64,000 nt of DNA from Phyto melanocephala. Lineage: Eukaryota; Arthropoda; Insecta; Diptera; Rhinophoridae. The stretch lies in NCBI GenBank assembly GCA_941918925.1, contig OW799235.1:37718701-37782700 (forward strand), in the 5' to 3' direction. Shown in pieces: positions 25,046 through 38,011 of the stretch. The translations under genes were made by a program, and so were the position numbers. The notes beneath the pieces were generated by a model. It ran no database searches. It was given only the letters and a program-made list of their open reading frames with translations, and was not told the origin of the DNA. Every line of letters begins with the position of its first letter. The first letter of the stretch is position 1.

Positions 25046-26936
25046 ACAAGTAAGAGCACTATATTCGGCTGTGCCGAATCTTTTATACCCACCACCAATT
25101 TTGTGTACATTTAAAGCACAATATTTATTATTTTGTTAATCGCTACGGAATAATCTTTTTATAATAAAATATGTATCACTTTCTTTGTAGAGGGTGGTTA
25201 AATTTTGAGGGCCCATGTTAAAGGTGAACTACACCTAGTCTTTAAATTTGTTTTCTGCATTTCATTTGACATTTCTCAATCTCAAACTTACTCAATTTGA
25301 CCAGTAGAAAGATACGCAAATGAGCAACACTTTAAAAATATTCACGTTTTTTATAAAAATGGGAGTTCAAATCAAAATGCATTTTGTGCACTTCGTAATT
25401 CTTTTGATCAATATAATCGTTCAAATTTTTCCACAATCGGGAGAATTGTAAAAAATATTTAAATTTCTGCAAAACAGATCGGTATAAAATGTTAGAAAAT
25501 CTGTGAATGCCTTCTTAGTTCGTTTAATGGGAACTACTGCTGTTTTTTGCGATAGTGTGGCAAAAGAGCAGTCAACCTCGACTCATCATCATGCCCAACA
25601 ATTGAGCATCAACATTGTCATTGAAAACTGGGACAATCAGATAGAGGAGTGGCGCCAAGGATGGGGGGAGGGGGCTTTTGGCCGATATTTTGTTAAATAC
25701 ATAATTGAACCATACAAATATTATCATTATAAAAAGAAATGATAATAGTTTCTTAAATAATTTGTGTTTTATTTAAAATCAACATCGGCCCTTAAAATTT
25801 AACCAACCTTAATAACTTCGATATGATAGTAAAATGTTTTCATAAATTTAATCTTTTAGTAAAAGTGGGCGTTAAAGTAGGAGTGTCAATAAAGCTTTTG
25901 CTAATAAATACAACTCAGATATTTCAATATAGTCCTTTATTTTCCCAAAAACTTTGTCAATGGAGAAATTACATGAATTTAAGATAAACCGTTTTATGGG
26001 AGGTGGGCGTAAAAGTGGGCGTGGCACCTTAATTTTCTGGCACAGTAATGAAATTGCCTAGAGGGATATACACATCAAATTTGATCATCATACCTCTAAT
26101 TTTAGCGGTTTTATGAGCTTTTAAATTTCATTAACGGTAGATAACGTGAAAAATGGGCGTTATAGTAGGCGTGTCAAAGTTGCTTTTGCTAATGAGTACA
26201 ACTTAGATGTTTCAACATAGTCCTTTATTGTTCCAAAATCTTTATTAATAGAGAAATTATATGAATTTTAGGTAAAACGTTATATGGAAGGTGGGCGTAA
26301 AAGTGGGCGTGGCACATTGATTTTCCGTTAAAACAAAGCCCTTTACCAAAAAGCAAAGTGTACAAAATTTCAGGAACGTACATCTAATTTTGTCCGTTTT
26401 ATTGGGTTTTCAATTTAAAATATACTGAAAAATGCACTGCGCGGTATAAATTTTCGTACATTTTTATACATAACTCGTTTTTTAATGCATGGATGTAAGC
26501 AATTTTTGGGGAGAGATATTGTTTTGACTCGAGAAATATATATTCGATGTTTCATGACTGTACGTTAATGCGTTTGGACACAATACCATTTTATTCGATG
26601 TTCGTAGGACACGGTTTTTTCGACCTACTCTGGCTTTACGAGCTATAACTCACTTCCTAATATTCCGATTTAGCCCATTTTCAATACAAACAATAAAAAC
26701 AAACCTTGTCTATAAGAAAGATTCTGGCAAAATTTGAGCCCCCTAGCTTTTTCGGTGCGACCTCTATCGTGCTTTCAACAGACGGACAGACGGAAGGACA
26801 TAGCTAGATCGTCATCAAATCAAACCCTGATTCAGAATATATATACTTTATGGGGTCTAAAATGGATATTTCGATGTGTTACAAACGGAATGACAGAATG
26901 AATATACCCCCACCATTTTTTTTGTGGCGGGTATAA
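25046..26936 (-). mobile_element. Helentron/DINE-1-like element, family A copy 2
   Basis: Same ends, hairpin and order as copy 1, with the same embedded mariner derivative (25190-25810) but only one to two central repeat units. The 3' block GACGGACAGACGGA, ACTTTATGGGGTC and final GTGGCGGGTATAA are present. It lies in an A-rich run; flanks show no duplication, as expected for rolling-circle elements. Confidence 0.72.
25190..25810 (+). mobile_element. mariner deletion derivative embedded in family A, copy 2
   Basis: Inverted ends as in copy 1 (GAGGGTGGTTAAAT; the right end carries a CCACCC to CCAACC change). TA is intact on the left and altered to AA on the right. Retains the helix-turn-helix remnant and the C-terminal piece (TSTHHHAQQLSINIVIENWD) in the open frame 25503-25742. 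Confidence 0.83.
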
Positions 26937-29029
26937 AAATTATAAAAGCAACATTTTTGTAGCCACTAAGTATCAGCTGATTCACATACAAAATACTTTG
27001 TTCATGTCCTACTGTGGTATAATTTATGCAAATTTTCATCACTACAAAATGGTTAAAAATATAACACATTGCAATATACGTACATAAGGAAGATTATTTC
27101 TAATGACATAGATTTTTGGTTTCAACGCTAAATAGTCTACTTATATTGTGTCCTCAATTAAATATTATATTTGATTAAATATTTTCAACCAATTTACAGT
27201 TTATTCTTTAAAGAGATACAACAACAACGAAAACAAAATCAACTTGAAAATATTTCATCAGTGATGTTTTAAAACGCAAATTTAATGAGACTGATTTAAG
27301 AAAATTCATAGTTTCATTCTCACTTCACCTTAAAATCGATTTCGACGCCTTCAGGGTGATTAACGCGTTACGAAAAAATATTTGCTAATTAACGCCATCA
27401 AAGCTTCCAACTTCGAATCAACTGAAACAAATCATGTAACTAACACACATACCTACCTACACAAATTGCTTTTGTTGGCTGTTTGTTATTTCATTTTGTT
27501 CCATTTAGTTTATTGTATCTAGTGAAGTGAAGTGGGGTTTAAATAAAGTGGGAGACTGATGTAGATTTTTCTTAAGCCTGATTAATTTACATTTTCCAAA
27601 CGTGCCTCTTTTGATGGTGGCAAATTATTGTTACAAAAAAGCTGGTAAAATGCGATTTAATGGAAAAAACTCAGTTAGATACGGCTCAAATAAAATTTAT
27701 ATAATATTCAAAGGCAAAACATGTAAATAGCAAAGCATATTGAAAGCAAATTTAATTACATTTTAAATGAGATATATTATTAGAGATTTATTGTTTCTTA
27801 ACTTAAATCTCGCTTACACATTTTCTAAGAATCGAAATTAATAATTTCTACTGATTTTTTCCAGAAGTAAACATCAGTAAGGCCACATAATCTCACAATT
27901 TTTCTTCGAATTACGTGTTATCCTTAACTTGAGTTCTAATTTTTGTAGCATTTTCGTTATATGTGGAAAATAAAACTACTTGACATGTGAGGAAGCAGGT
28001 AATTGTTGAGAAGTAAAAGATTTTCAAATTCTATCACACACAAATCATATTCATTCCTTTTTGAGCTTTAAATGCTTTTCAAAAGATTGAGATTTTTTTA
28101 TCTGCAAACACATAAAGTGCAAAATGATGATTTCGTAACATATGCAAACCCTTACATTGTCAAAATACTTTTTGTCCTGATATATGTAGGTAACAATCGC
28201 ACGACATAAATATTTACAAAAAACTCCTTACTCTACATATGTAAGTAGCAAAAAATAAGAAATAAAATCAGCATACATACATACTTATATTAAGTTATTG
28301 CGTCATAACACATTTAAACATTTTAAATGTAATAAAGCCCGTAAATAATAACAGAGTAAGGAGTTGGCAAGAATATTAATGTCTTCAACTTTAGAGAATG
28401 CCTAAATATGTATGTTAGTGGAATATTTAGGGTTAGATTTAAATTTACATTGAAAACGATAAGTAGCAGTTGTTCTAATACAATGTGTACTACGTAATAA
28501 GCAACAAATAAGGGTTGACACAGGAATTCCTAATGTGATGCATCATTACCATCATCTTCTCTAGTTAAACTTGTTTATGAAAATGACACTGACAATGGTA
28601 TTTGTGAATGTGACGTTAACGGAAACTGGTACTGGTGCTGCTACTAGTACAAGTTAAAATGTTAAAACATTTAAATGGTGTATGCTTTGACTAATTTTTT
28701 CACCATTATGAAATTGATTAGAATGATTACAATGACGCTAACAATAATGATGATTATGATGATGACAACGCTAAACAAAATTCTCCTGATAAAAACTAAA
28801 TGACTTGACTGAAAACGGTAACAAATAAAAGTTATTTTGCTGTAATATTTGTATCTACTCCAAAGCAAATGGGTTTTATGGACGAATCTAAAAGAAATAT
28901 ATTAAGAATTAATAGGAAGATGGTAAGTAGTAAGATAAGCTTGATCATGTTATGTAAAATACATTTCGCCAGGCGCACAACTTAGACGAACGATGAATTT
29001 TTTTGCCGCGAATATTCGTCGTTGAAAAT
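26937..29029. other. AT-rich stretch, no gene
   Basis: No domain, repeat or inverted-end signal that I can support. An ATG/GAT-rich patch lies near 28700-28770. Confidence 0.6.
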
Positions 29030-30006
29030 ATAACACATTTGTGTTTATGTATGTATAAGGATGTAAACAATTATGGCGTCTGTCAAAAATGTTCAATTTC
29101 ATTTCTACAATTTTTATTTCCGACCCCATAAAGTATATATTTTCTGAAAGATTATAAAGGAGTCGACTAAGCCCTGACCGTCTGTTCGTCTGCTCGTCTG
29201 TCCGTGTGTTGGTTGAAATCAACTTTTAGAAACAACTATATGTTCCTCAGATCTGCGTACGCCATCAATCTTTTAGAAATATCCGAAAATAAATTGCTGA
29301 AATATGAGCAAAAAACACGACTTCCTCTGTTTCTTCCCATATTTTTACACCAAAATTAAACTTTTTTAGCCATATAATAATTTATAGGTACCTTTACTAC
29401 TATTTGTAAATATAACATGCCTCTAGAGATATTCGTCAACATTTTTGGATAAAGCGGGCTCTAATCGGTAAAGTTATAGGCAATTTTTTTCTTAAATAAT
29501 TCTAGAATTTTACAACCGAAAATCAAATTTTTTCAGCTTCTGGACCACCGAGAGAGTCAATATTGGTATATAATTGACTAGCGCAATATAAGCACAATAA
29601 AAAATAAATAAAATTCATGTTGGCCGCCACTACAAAATGGCGGACAATAAATTTATAAATGGGTCAAATCTGGTATTTTAAAATGTAATATTGGTATCAA
29701 ATGAAAGGGCTCGTGCAGTAGAATAGAATAAATTATTAAAAAAATGTAAAATCCAAGATGGCGTCAAAAACAATATGACGGATGAAATTTTCTCAACCCC
29801 ATCAATATGGGTATCAAATGAAAGGGCTTGACTAGTAGAATACTGTGAACTATGTAAAAATTCAAAATCAAGGATGCCGTCGGAAATAATAAGGAAAAAT
29901 GGCGTATAAGATGAAATATAGGTTAAGCTACGATGTGGGATTATACCTTTTTACATGATGGTGAAGGGTTCGGATTCGGCACGGAATATAGCACTCTTAT
30001 TTGTTA
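29030..30006 (+). mobile_element. Helentron/DINE-1-like relic, family B variant
   Basis: The front block near 29100-29225 matches family B (TTTCCGACCCCATAAAGTAT, GACTAAGCCCTGACCGTCTG). The interior then differs: about 29560-29900 holds two or three blocks built round CAATATGGGTATCAAATGAA and CAAAATGGCGGACAATAAAT. The end keeps GATGGTGAAGGG, a shortened hairpin (GATTCGGCACGGAATATAG) and CTTATTTGTT. The relic at 41370-41535 is the same variant, reversed. Confidence 0.6.
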
Positions 30007-30805
30007 AAGCTATAATGTATTTTATTTTAACTAAATTTAAAAGAGTCACTCAACTTATGTAAAGACTGATTTCATAAAGGCGGAGAACTTTAAATTGGCA
30101 GCACAGTTCTAGGTTGTTTTGAATTTAGTTAATTTTAAAAGTTTGCTATAAATACACTCACGCTACAGCAATGTATGCAAATTGTCCAAGTTTAGTTTGG
30201 AAATCATTGTTTAATTCGACAAACAAATCGGGCATTGGTAGAGCACAATTTTGCCTAAATGTCTAGTCAATAAAGAGAATTTCGATATATGAAGCAATGA
30301 TAATACTCAAGGAACGCCATCTACGACTCTAAGCTGACCTCAGAACTGTAATTGGTGCTGTAGCCTTGTTGAGATGTAGAAGGTAGTTGCAATTATTTTG
30401 GTAATTCTGGTACTTTTAAAAGGTCAATGACTTCTCCAGGAAGCGGACATTTTATTGAATTATTTGTACGTTCCTGAAAACATTAACTTGAAATATATAG
30501 GTCAGAGTTATTCATAACTCTATGATACATATCAGGTATATTATTTACTCTCGAATCTCTTTGAGCATGACCAATTTGTTATACAATTTCTTTTCTCCTC
30601 AGATGCATCATTATTCTTCTGGCACGACTGCACCATCCTTAATTTTGAAAAATATTTAACCGGTTTAATTCAAACTTATGAGCAACAATTTTAAATTCGA
30701 AAGAAAACAGCTATTAAAATTATGTGAACATTTTTTTAACAAATTCTGATTAACACCTGTAATTTTCCAGTTTTTAAACTTGATTACTTCTTAAAAAAAT
30801 TTAAT
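30007..30805. other. AT-rich stretch, no feature recognised
   Basis: No coding signal and no match to other parts of the window. Confidence 0.55.
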
Positions 30806-30813
30806 CTTGTGAG

Positions 30814-31005
30814 CAAGGCGAATTCAATAAGGTGAACTCGTCCCTAAAACAACTACAAAGTGAAAAAATAAAAAACGTGTATTTTGTTCGTGTAAAACAA
30901 AACGATATGTCAAAAATACACAAAAATTTGACAATTGGTCCCTAGAAGTAGTCAACAGCTGATGATCAGCTGATCTAATAAGTTCACCTTATTGAATTCG
31001 CCTTG
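30814..31005. mobile_element. 192-bp MITE with P-element-like ends
   Basis: Perfect 25-bp inverted ends (30814-30838 and 30981-31005), starting CAAGGCGAATTCAATAAGGT, flanked by a perfect 8-bp duplication CTTGTGAG (30806-30813 and 31006-31013). The end resembles the Drosophila P element terminus as I remember it (CA..G..GAA.....ATAAGGTG....CGTC pattern), and P elements also make 8-bp duplications. Inside is non-coding and includes the palindromic CAGCTGATGATCAGCTGATC. The perfect ends and duplication suggest a fairly young insertion. Confidence 0.9.
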
Positions 31006-31013
31006 CTTGTGAG

Positions 31014-32970
31014 TTTTCAAATTTTGATAAAAATTTGTACATGACATTTCCTACGAACAAATACATGTAAAAAACTCCTTATTTGGTTGTTTTCCATAAC
31101 AGTTTTTCTTCACACAAAACAATAGCATTATTCACAATTCTCAAAAAATTTAAATAAGTGCCAAAAGTAAACATTTACAAAATATCTTTACAACAGTTAA
31201 AAATACACACTTCAGCTAATAAAATTAATATTCAAAGATTTATTTTATAAAAAGTATAGTTTGAAAAAGAAATTATTTGGCTTTGCAACTGATAACATTA
31301 ATCATCAGCTGTTTATGTGTAATAGGATTGCCAACTTTTGTTATTTGTGTTTATTTTTTCTATCCAATAAGTTGGCAATTTAACACTGTAAATTTTTTTT
31401 CAAATATTGACAATCGAAATTTGGAAATTCGGCTTAGTGCTTTAACACCTAAAGTGAAACATTAAAACAATAAAAATTACTTTAAAGAATACTTTTTATG
31501 AAACCAACATGTAGGTTGCTGTCATAATTTTCTGAGTGTAATGTGAATACTGAAAGATAGTAGAGAAGGAGCAGGTTAAATTCTATTCTTAATATTTATA
31601 ATTTAAAGTTATTTAATAATATTATTTGTTCTATTGCCATTAATATCAATTATTAACTTTGACGACATATTTGCGATATTTTTTCTTGTAGTATGTAAGT
31701 ACGTATGTAATTGTAAGTAAGTGTTATTACAACAATATGAAGTTGGTTAGTCATTCAAGGGTGTTTCTTTATTTTAAGGGCTAGATCTTTATATCTTGCA
31801 TGCTCTTCACACAGTCGGCCGAACAAAAACTAAGCATTCAAATATACATTTATCCATCCATGTAGTATTTCAATCATACGAGTTTACTTAGTTATCCAAC
31901 CATATTCGTGTGTCTATGGCATCTCATTTATTGGTTTGTTTGATAAGTTACGCAATTTAGCTGGGTTATTGGGACTGGAAAACTAACATTAACAAGAAAT
32001 GCGGGTAATTGTTATAAAACCAGCTACAGAAGGAAGAATAATAACGATGGTGGTTTTGTTTGTGCTTTAAACCTTAAAGATGTTATTTAAGATGTTCCAC
32101 TTGGACGCATTGCAAGAAAGAATAATTTGAAATGAAATCCTTAACAGATACATTTTTAATAATGGTGGTAGTTTGTTTATTTTTCGGTAAGTGTTGATTT
32201 TGGTGTTGTTGCACTATAAAATCATCTAAGAAGAAGGATCAACATTAAAAACAATTCACGTACATTAAGTTTCACACGGCAGGAATAAGGCAATCTATTG
32301 CGCATTCAATTTTATTGTCTTTTTATAGATTGAAGTCTTTCCTTTTTTTTTTTTTGTTTTGTTTTGGATATCTTTTATTTAAGTAACAGACATATAAATA
32401 TGTTTTTCTTTTTCACATGAAAACAATAACCGGCCTATAATACGCATAAACCTCTTGGAGTGTATGTTCTTTTATGTTTCTGCGGGTCATCGCAAAGATG
32501 TCTTTAAAGTGTATGTTGAAATTTGAGTATTAAATAAGATTATTTAGATTTAAAACGTCATAGATTAAGGGGTGGCCCTCATTAAAGTAATTTGTTAATA
32601 AACAAAATTGAAACATCTCAAAAGAAAAATCATATTCTTCACAGGCACACGGACAAAGCTACTGATTTGTTGCCCATATAATTGGCAACAAAAATGTGGA
32701 TGTAGAATTAATTAATCATATCATGGATATTTTGCCAACAAATTATTTAGAGCTCAAGAATTTTTCACTATTTTCAATAAAGTTAATTTAGAAAACCTTT
32801 TATCCAATTATAAACTGAAACAGAAAAAAGACTATTAAGAAACATTTTAGTATTTAGACGATTCCTAAACGATTTGCTCTTTTGTGTGAACACAAGCAAA
32901 GAAAATTAATATAAAATATATAATAATATAAAGAAGTTTGTCATTGCATTTGTTATTTATACAATATTCT
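31014..32970. other. AT-rich stretch, no gene
   Basis: The 62-codon frame at 31277-31465 is hydrophobic but has no family I recognise. Nothing else supported. Confidence 0.55.
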
Positions 32971-32974
32971 ATTG

Positions 32975-33130
32975 CGACTCCACAGAGCATATATATTCGG
33001 AATCCTTATAGATAGAGAAGTCGATTTAGTTTTTTCACAATGCCCGGCCGTGAGAGCATTGAAATCAACTTTTTGAAGTCCCATATATCACATGGACTCG
33101 TATATAGTATCATTTTCTTAGAAATGTTTT
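32975..33130 (+). repeat. Family B Helentron-like fragment
   Basis: GCGACTCCACAGAGCATATA, GAGAAGTCGATTTAG, then ATTGAAATCAACTTTTTGAA follow the order of the front block of family B, with many changes. Confidence 0.5.
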
Positions 33131-33239
33131 TGCAATTGGTATTAAAAATCACCGATTTCGATGCATTAGCGCGACCTTGAGTTTTGACGATAGAATAATG
33201 TTAGAATTTTTAAAAGCTCTGATACTATTTTACTCATAA

Positions 33240-34660
33240 AACTAATATCAATATAAATCAAAACGTAAAAGTAATATGCTCAAAACTGACGCAATAATGT
33301 TTTCAGAAACTCAACTTAGTAAGAAAATAAATTTTTCGTCGCGACAGAGATGTTCTTAATACATCAAAAAGTAACGTTTCGATTGAAGAGAACTCTGGCG
33401 GTGTCCTAATTGCTGTATTGTACGAATATTCATGTTATGAAATAATATTGAACGAATACTTTTATATTGAAATTTTATGTGCCCAAATCCAAATATACAG
33501 CAAATAAAATACTATATTTCTACTAAATCATCCTTACAAGTCTATATGGATCATTTAAATGCTGTGAGTTTTGTTCTAAAGAAAATTAAAGTATCGGACA
33601 GACTGATTTTTGCAGCTTATTTTAATATGTCTAATATTGCATACATAGAACATAGTTCCGGATTTTAATTTTTTGATCACATCCTCTTGTCCTAAATCAC
33701 AACCGGATTTCATAAATAGTTTATTTTAATTTAACTCTGAAAAAATCGTGCAATAAATATTTTTCTATACGAAGGAATTTTCCAATATCAACTGCTAAAG
33801 TTAATACAATTACACAATAGAACTGATCACACACCTCAATTATTCAAAATTTAAAATTTTTTTCAAGTATTTGGGAATGTTTCTGTTTTAGTCGGACAAA
33901 CTACAATAATTTTAAGCTTGAGCTTTCTCAGGTTATTACATTATTTTCCAATTGTAACTACAAATTATACTTTTGTTTTACCTTATTTTTCAACGTTTAA
34001 AACTACAGCTCTTTGGTTTCCGTATCTCAAATACATCTTCTAAAAAATAATGGCTCTCGTGGGAATACCAAACTACTGTCGAATTTAAAGACAGAAATAG
34101 AAAAGCAAAATGCTTAAATATTGTCAAATAAAAAACATAACCACAAATTATCTAAAATATTTTATATCGAGATCGGAATATACAATGTTTTAATAACGCA
34201 CATATAAAAACTATTTAAATGAAATAAAGTTTAATTTAAAATATGTTTCTCCTATCACTAAATTTGTTTGTACCTGATCCTAACGGTGTTCCGAGATGTA
34301 TTTTAAAGAATTTAAGAACCTTTAAGTTGTCAACTTAAGGAACTGATTACAGGGGAATTGCGAAGTTAAGTTCTATTCGGAAATAATTCGAAAAAACTAC
34401 TTATGATAAGCTGGCACACTAAATATCAAAATTTTTTTTACAAATCAGCATGCTTTTTCGAAATCTTGCTCAACCTCTACATACGTTCTTGAGCTAACGG
34501 CGTTAAAGAGGGATTCCATAAGAATCAACTAATGAATGCCATCTATGCGGACTTCCGAAAGCCATTCGATAAAGTAAATAAGTAAATATTTTATAAATTG
34601 GATAAAATGTATATGGAATCTCATCTACTAGCAGGGTTAGATTCTCAGTGGAAAGATAGA
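33240..34660 (+). pseudogene. Non-LTR retrotransposon relic (endonuclease then reverse transcriptase)
   Basis: Endonuclease remnants: MFSETQLSKKINFSS near 33300, SGGVLIAVLYEY near 33395, and the frame 33477-33668 (STKSSLQVYMDHLNAVSF, SDRLIFAAYFNMSN). Reverse transcriptase remnants: YRGIAKLSSIRK near 34350, SACFFEILLNLYIRS near 34450, and NAIYADFRKPFDKVNK near 34535 (motif A; the usual S/A-KAFD is RKPFD). KLDKMYMESHLLAGLDSQWK then LQCV follow. Many stops and shifts. It is not the same family as the element at 2706-4684. Ends undefined. Confidence 0.65.
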
Positions 34661-34841
34661 TTACAGTGCGTAACTTAAGTGTAAGACTAATTTTAATTAA
34701 ATTAATAATTAGCAAATCAAAGTTACACAAAGATTGTAAAACATATTTCAATATAAAGAGATTATTCCATAGCGATAACTGTTAATCTCAAAATAATAAA
34801 TTTTGTGCTATAAAAATACACAAAATTGGTAGTCGGTATCG

Positions 34842-34872
34842 AAAATTCCGAATATAGTACTCTAACTTGTTA
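34842..34872 (+). repeat. Decayed Helentron-like terminal hairpin
   Basis: TCGGTATCGAAAATTCCGAA, then ATATAGTACTCTAACTTGTT: degraded stem plus the family tail, plus orientation. Confidence 0.5.
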
Positions 34873-34874
34873 AT

Positions 34875-35342
34875 TTCAAATATATCGAAAAATACACTGT
34901 GTGGTTTACGTTTTCGTACATTTTGATCTATAACTCCTTTTGTAATATATAGATTTGAGCAATTTTAAGGGACAGAAATTTTTGTTACTCAGGAAATATA
35001 ATTTCATTAAAATTTCATCGTTCTACGTCAATGCGTTTAGATACAATTGCACTTTATTCGTTGTTGGAAGGACATGGCTTTTTGACATACTCTTGAATTT
35101 CGGCTCTCTTCCTAATATTCCGATTTAGCCAGTTCTCAATACCACACAAACCTTGTGTATAAGAAATATTCTGGCAATATTTGAGCCCCCTAACTTTTTC
35201 AGTTTGATCTCTATCGTGCTTTCAACAGACGGACGGATATAGCTAGATCGCCATAAAATGAAACCCCAATGGATATTTCAATGTGGTACTAACGGAATGA
35301 CAAAAGGAATATACCCCCACCGTTTTTCTAGTGGCGGGTAAA
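34875..35342 (-). mobile_element. Truncated family A Helentron-like copy
   Basis: Carries only the right-hand third of family A: AAATATATCGAAAAATACAC, CGTACATTTTGATC, TTCCTAATATTCCGATTTAG, CTCTATCGTGCTTTCAACAG and the final CTAGTGGCGGGTA. The head, mariner insert and central repeats are missing. Confidence 0.75.
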
Positions 35343-35806
35343 AAAAATGTAATAAATAAATCGTAAATGTGGATATGTACAAACTTTGGCTACAGGAAGA
35401 AAATGAAGTATGTAAGTATGTTTATTAGAGACTTAATTTTTTCATAAAACAATTACAAATAATTAATATAAAAATAAATATGAAAAAGCAAATCATAAAA
35501 CTATAAAACTATTAAAAGAATACAGTATATATACAGCATCAGGCTTATCTTTTACAACAGGAAGACAATGAAATAAAGGTACAAATCAAATTGAGTTTTT
35601 CAGTTGATCGCTGCCTTCAGATTTGTAAACAAATTTTTGCAGAATTATTTCCAAATATCTTATTTACTTCCCTAATGGGTTTTCAAAACGGTCCGTTGTT
35701 TGACTATCAAGTTTAAATAATATTTGTATGCATGTATTTGAGGTAGAGGGCACATGTATAATGAATTTAGCACACGTCCTAACTTCAAGCAAAAACAGCG
35801 AATACA

Positions 35807-36186
35807 CTGCCGGTCACTTGAAAAGGTACACAGTTATCTTAACATATAAGTTACTTTGTTTTAGAAAGCAATAAAGTATTAAGTTATTTTATATTGAAAA
35901 GTAGTAAAATATTTCATTATGGACTTTTAAAGAGACAAAAATTTCAGCTAATAAATGATTGGAAATATTTTTTTAATAATATACTTGTTACTTACTTTTT
36001 TTTTGCTTATTTGATTAGAATCAACATAATTAATGCTAAAAAAAAAAACAACTAGTAAAAAAATTATTTATGAATTTATTTCAAAAGACTACTTATAATT
36101 TTTTAATACAGGTGCAATAACATCTCCTCCTTTCTTTGATATAACGTCAAAAATGTGATTTGTGAAGGAGTTAGCCACAGCTTTTT
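35807..36186 (-). mobile_element. Tc1-like fragment (one end plus C-terminal coding remnant)
   Basis: CACTGCCGGTCACTTGAAAA just after a TA at 35805-35806 looks like a Tc1-type end. On the minus strand near 36180-36095 a frame reads KAVANSFTNHIFDVISKKGG, similar to the last residues of Tc1 transposases. The other end is missing, cut by the Helentron-like fragment at 36187. Confidence 0.5.
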
Positions 36187-36363
36187 TATACCCTTAACAG
36201 AGTCTAAGATTAGGTTTGTCATTCCTTGTGAAATTTCTACAATATTCGCTTGTGACCCCATAAAGTATTTATTTTCTAAAAGCTTATGAATAGGGTAGTC
36301 GATTAAGCATTATTCGTCTGTTCGTCTGATCCGTGTGTATCTTGAAATCAACTTTGTGATTTA
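36187..36363 (+). repeat. Family B Helentron-like fragment, plus orientation
   Basis: Starts with TTATACCCTTAACAGAG, then GTGACCCCATAAAGTATTTA, AGTCGATTAAGCATTATTCG and TTGAAATCAACTTTGTG. The TTATTCGTCTG detail and ACAAACCTAAT-type region ally it with the reversed copy at 39838-40151. Confidence 0.65.
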
Positions 36364-36400
36364 CATACTTCAAAAAATATATACTACAAAGCAGGCTTTA

Positions 36401-37087
36401 AACAAGTAACAGTGCTATATTCGGCCGTGCCGAATCTTATATACCCTTCACAACGTGTAGTCATGCAATAACAATTGTTTGTATCATCTCATATCAAATA
36501 CGTACATATGTATGCAATACTGGTTAGAATAAATGTGGCATCGAATCCCAGCTGAGCCAAACAATTTTATTTTATTTTATTTAACATATTATTTATATTT
36601 TATTTAATATATTGTTTATATTTTTTTTTAATTTATAAAAAAAAATTTTTTTTTGTAATTTTTTTTATTATTTTTTTTTTATTTTTAATATTTTTTCTTT
36701 TTGTAATTTTTTCTTTTTTTGTATGGTTTTTACATATATTTATGTATGTATGTTGTTGTTGTAATTGTGTAAAAAAACGAGGTGGTCGTGGTTTTTTGCT
36801 CATATCTCAGAAAGTTATTGGGCGATTGTGCTGAATTTCAATAGCGATTCATTCCTGAATATTTCCAAGAGATTGATACCATATAGAGATCTGAGGAACA
36901 TATAGTTGCTTCTAAAAGTTGATTTCAACCAACACACGGGCAGACGGTCAGGGCTTAATCGACTCCTATATTCATAAGCTTTCAGAAAATATATACTTTA
37001 TGGGGTCGGAAATGAAAATTGTAGAAATTACAAACGGAATGACAAAGCTATATATACCCTTGTGCACCACAGGTGAAGGGTATAAAA
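36401..37087 (-). mobile_element. Helentron/DINE-1-like element, family B copy, minus orientation
   Basis: The left end is AACAAGTAACAGTGCTATAT with a perfect ATTCGGCCGTGCCGAAT hairpin (near 36419-36435) and TATATACCCTTCACAACG. The right end has CACCACAGGTGAAGGGTATA. The interior is reverse-complementary to 22524-23188, including GCAATAACAATTGTTTGTAT, a T-rich variable region and GATTTCAACCAACACACGG. A family A copy follows directly. Confidence 0.72.
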
Positions 37088-37235
37088 ATTAACAAGTAAG
37101 AGCACTATATTCGGCTGTGCCGAATCTTTCATACCCACCACCAATTTTGTGTACATTTAAAGCACAATATTTATTATTTTGTTAATCGCTATAGAATAAT
37201 CTCTTTATAATAAAATATGTATCACTTTCTTTGTA

Positions 37236-37842
37236 GAGGGTGGTTAAATTTTAAGGGCCCATGTTGAAGGTGAACCACATCTAAACTTCAACTTTTTTCT
37301 TGTATTTCATTTGACATTTCTCAATCTCAGACTAACTCAATTTGAACCGTGGAAAGATACGCAATCGAGCAACGCTTTTAAATATTAAAGATTTTTATAA
37401 AAATGGGCGTTCAAATCAAAATGCATTTTGTGCACTTCGTGATTATTTTGGTCAACAAAATCGTTCGAATTCGTCCACAATCGTGAGAATTGTAAAAAAG
37501 ATTTAAATGTCTGCAAAGCAGGTCTGTATGAAATGTGAAAACATCTGTGAATGCTATCTTAGTTCGTTGAATGGGAAACATTGCTGTTTTTCACGATAAC
37601 GTGGCAAAAGAGCAAGCCACCGTGACTCATCATCGTGCCCAACAATCGAGCATCAACAGTGTCATTGAAAATTTGGACTATCGGATCGAGGTGTGCCGCC
37701 TAGGTTGGGGGGCCATTTGGCCGATATTTTGTTCCATACATAATTGAAGCATACAAATATTATCGTTATAAAAATAAATGATAATAATTTCATAATAATT
37801 TTATTCAAAATCAACATAGTCCCTTAAAATTAAACCACCCAT
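37236..37842 (+). mobile_element. mariner deletion derivative embedded in family A, copy 3
   Basis: TA at 37234-37235 and 37843-37844. Left end GAGGGTGGTTAAATTTTAAG, right end inverted with small changes. Same internal deletion as the other two copies, 607 bp. The remnants of helix-turn-helix and C-terminus have further changes. Confidence 0.83.
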
Positions 37843-38011
37843 TATAACTTCGGTGTGCTAGTAAAATGTTTTCGTAAATTTAGTCTTTCAATGAAAGTGG
37901 CCGTTGAAATACGCGTGTCAATAAAGTTTCTGCTAATAAACATAACTTAGATATTTCAATATAGTCCTTTAGTATTCCAAAATCTTTATTCATAGAGAAT
38001 TTACACGAATT

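Noticed and set aside
31277..31465. Short membrane-like open frame
   Set aside because: Single hydrophobic stretch in AT-rich DNA, no family recognised.
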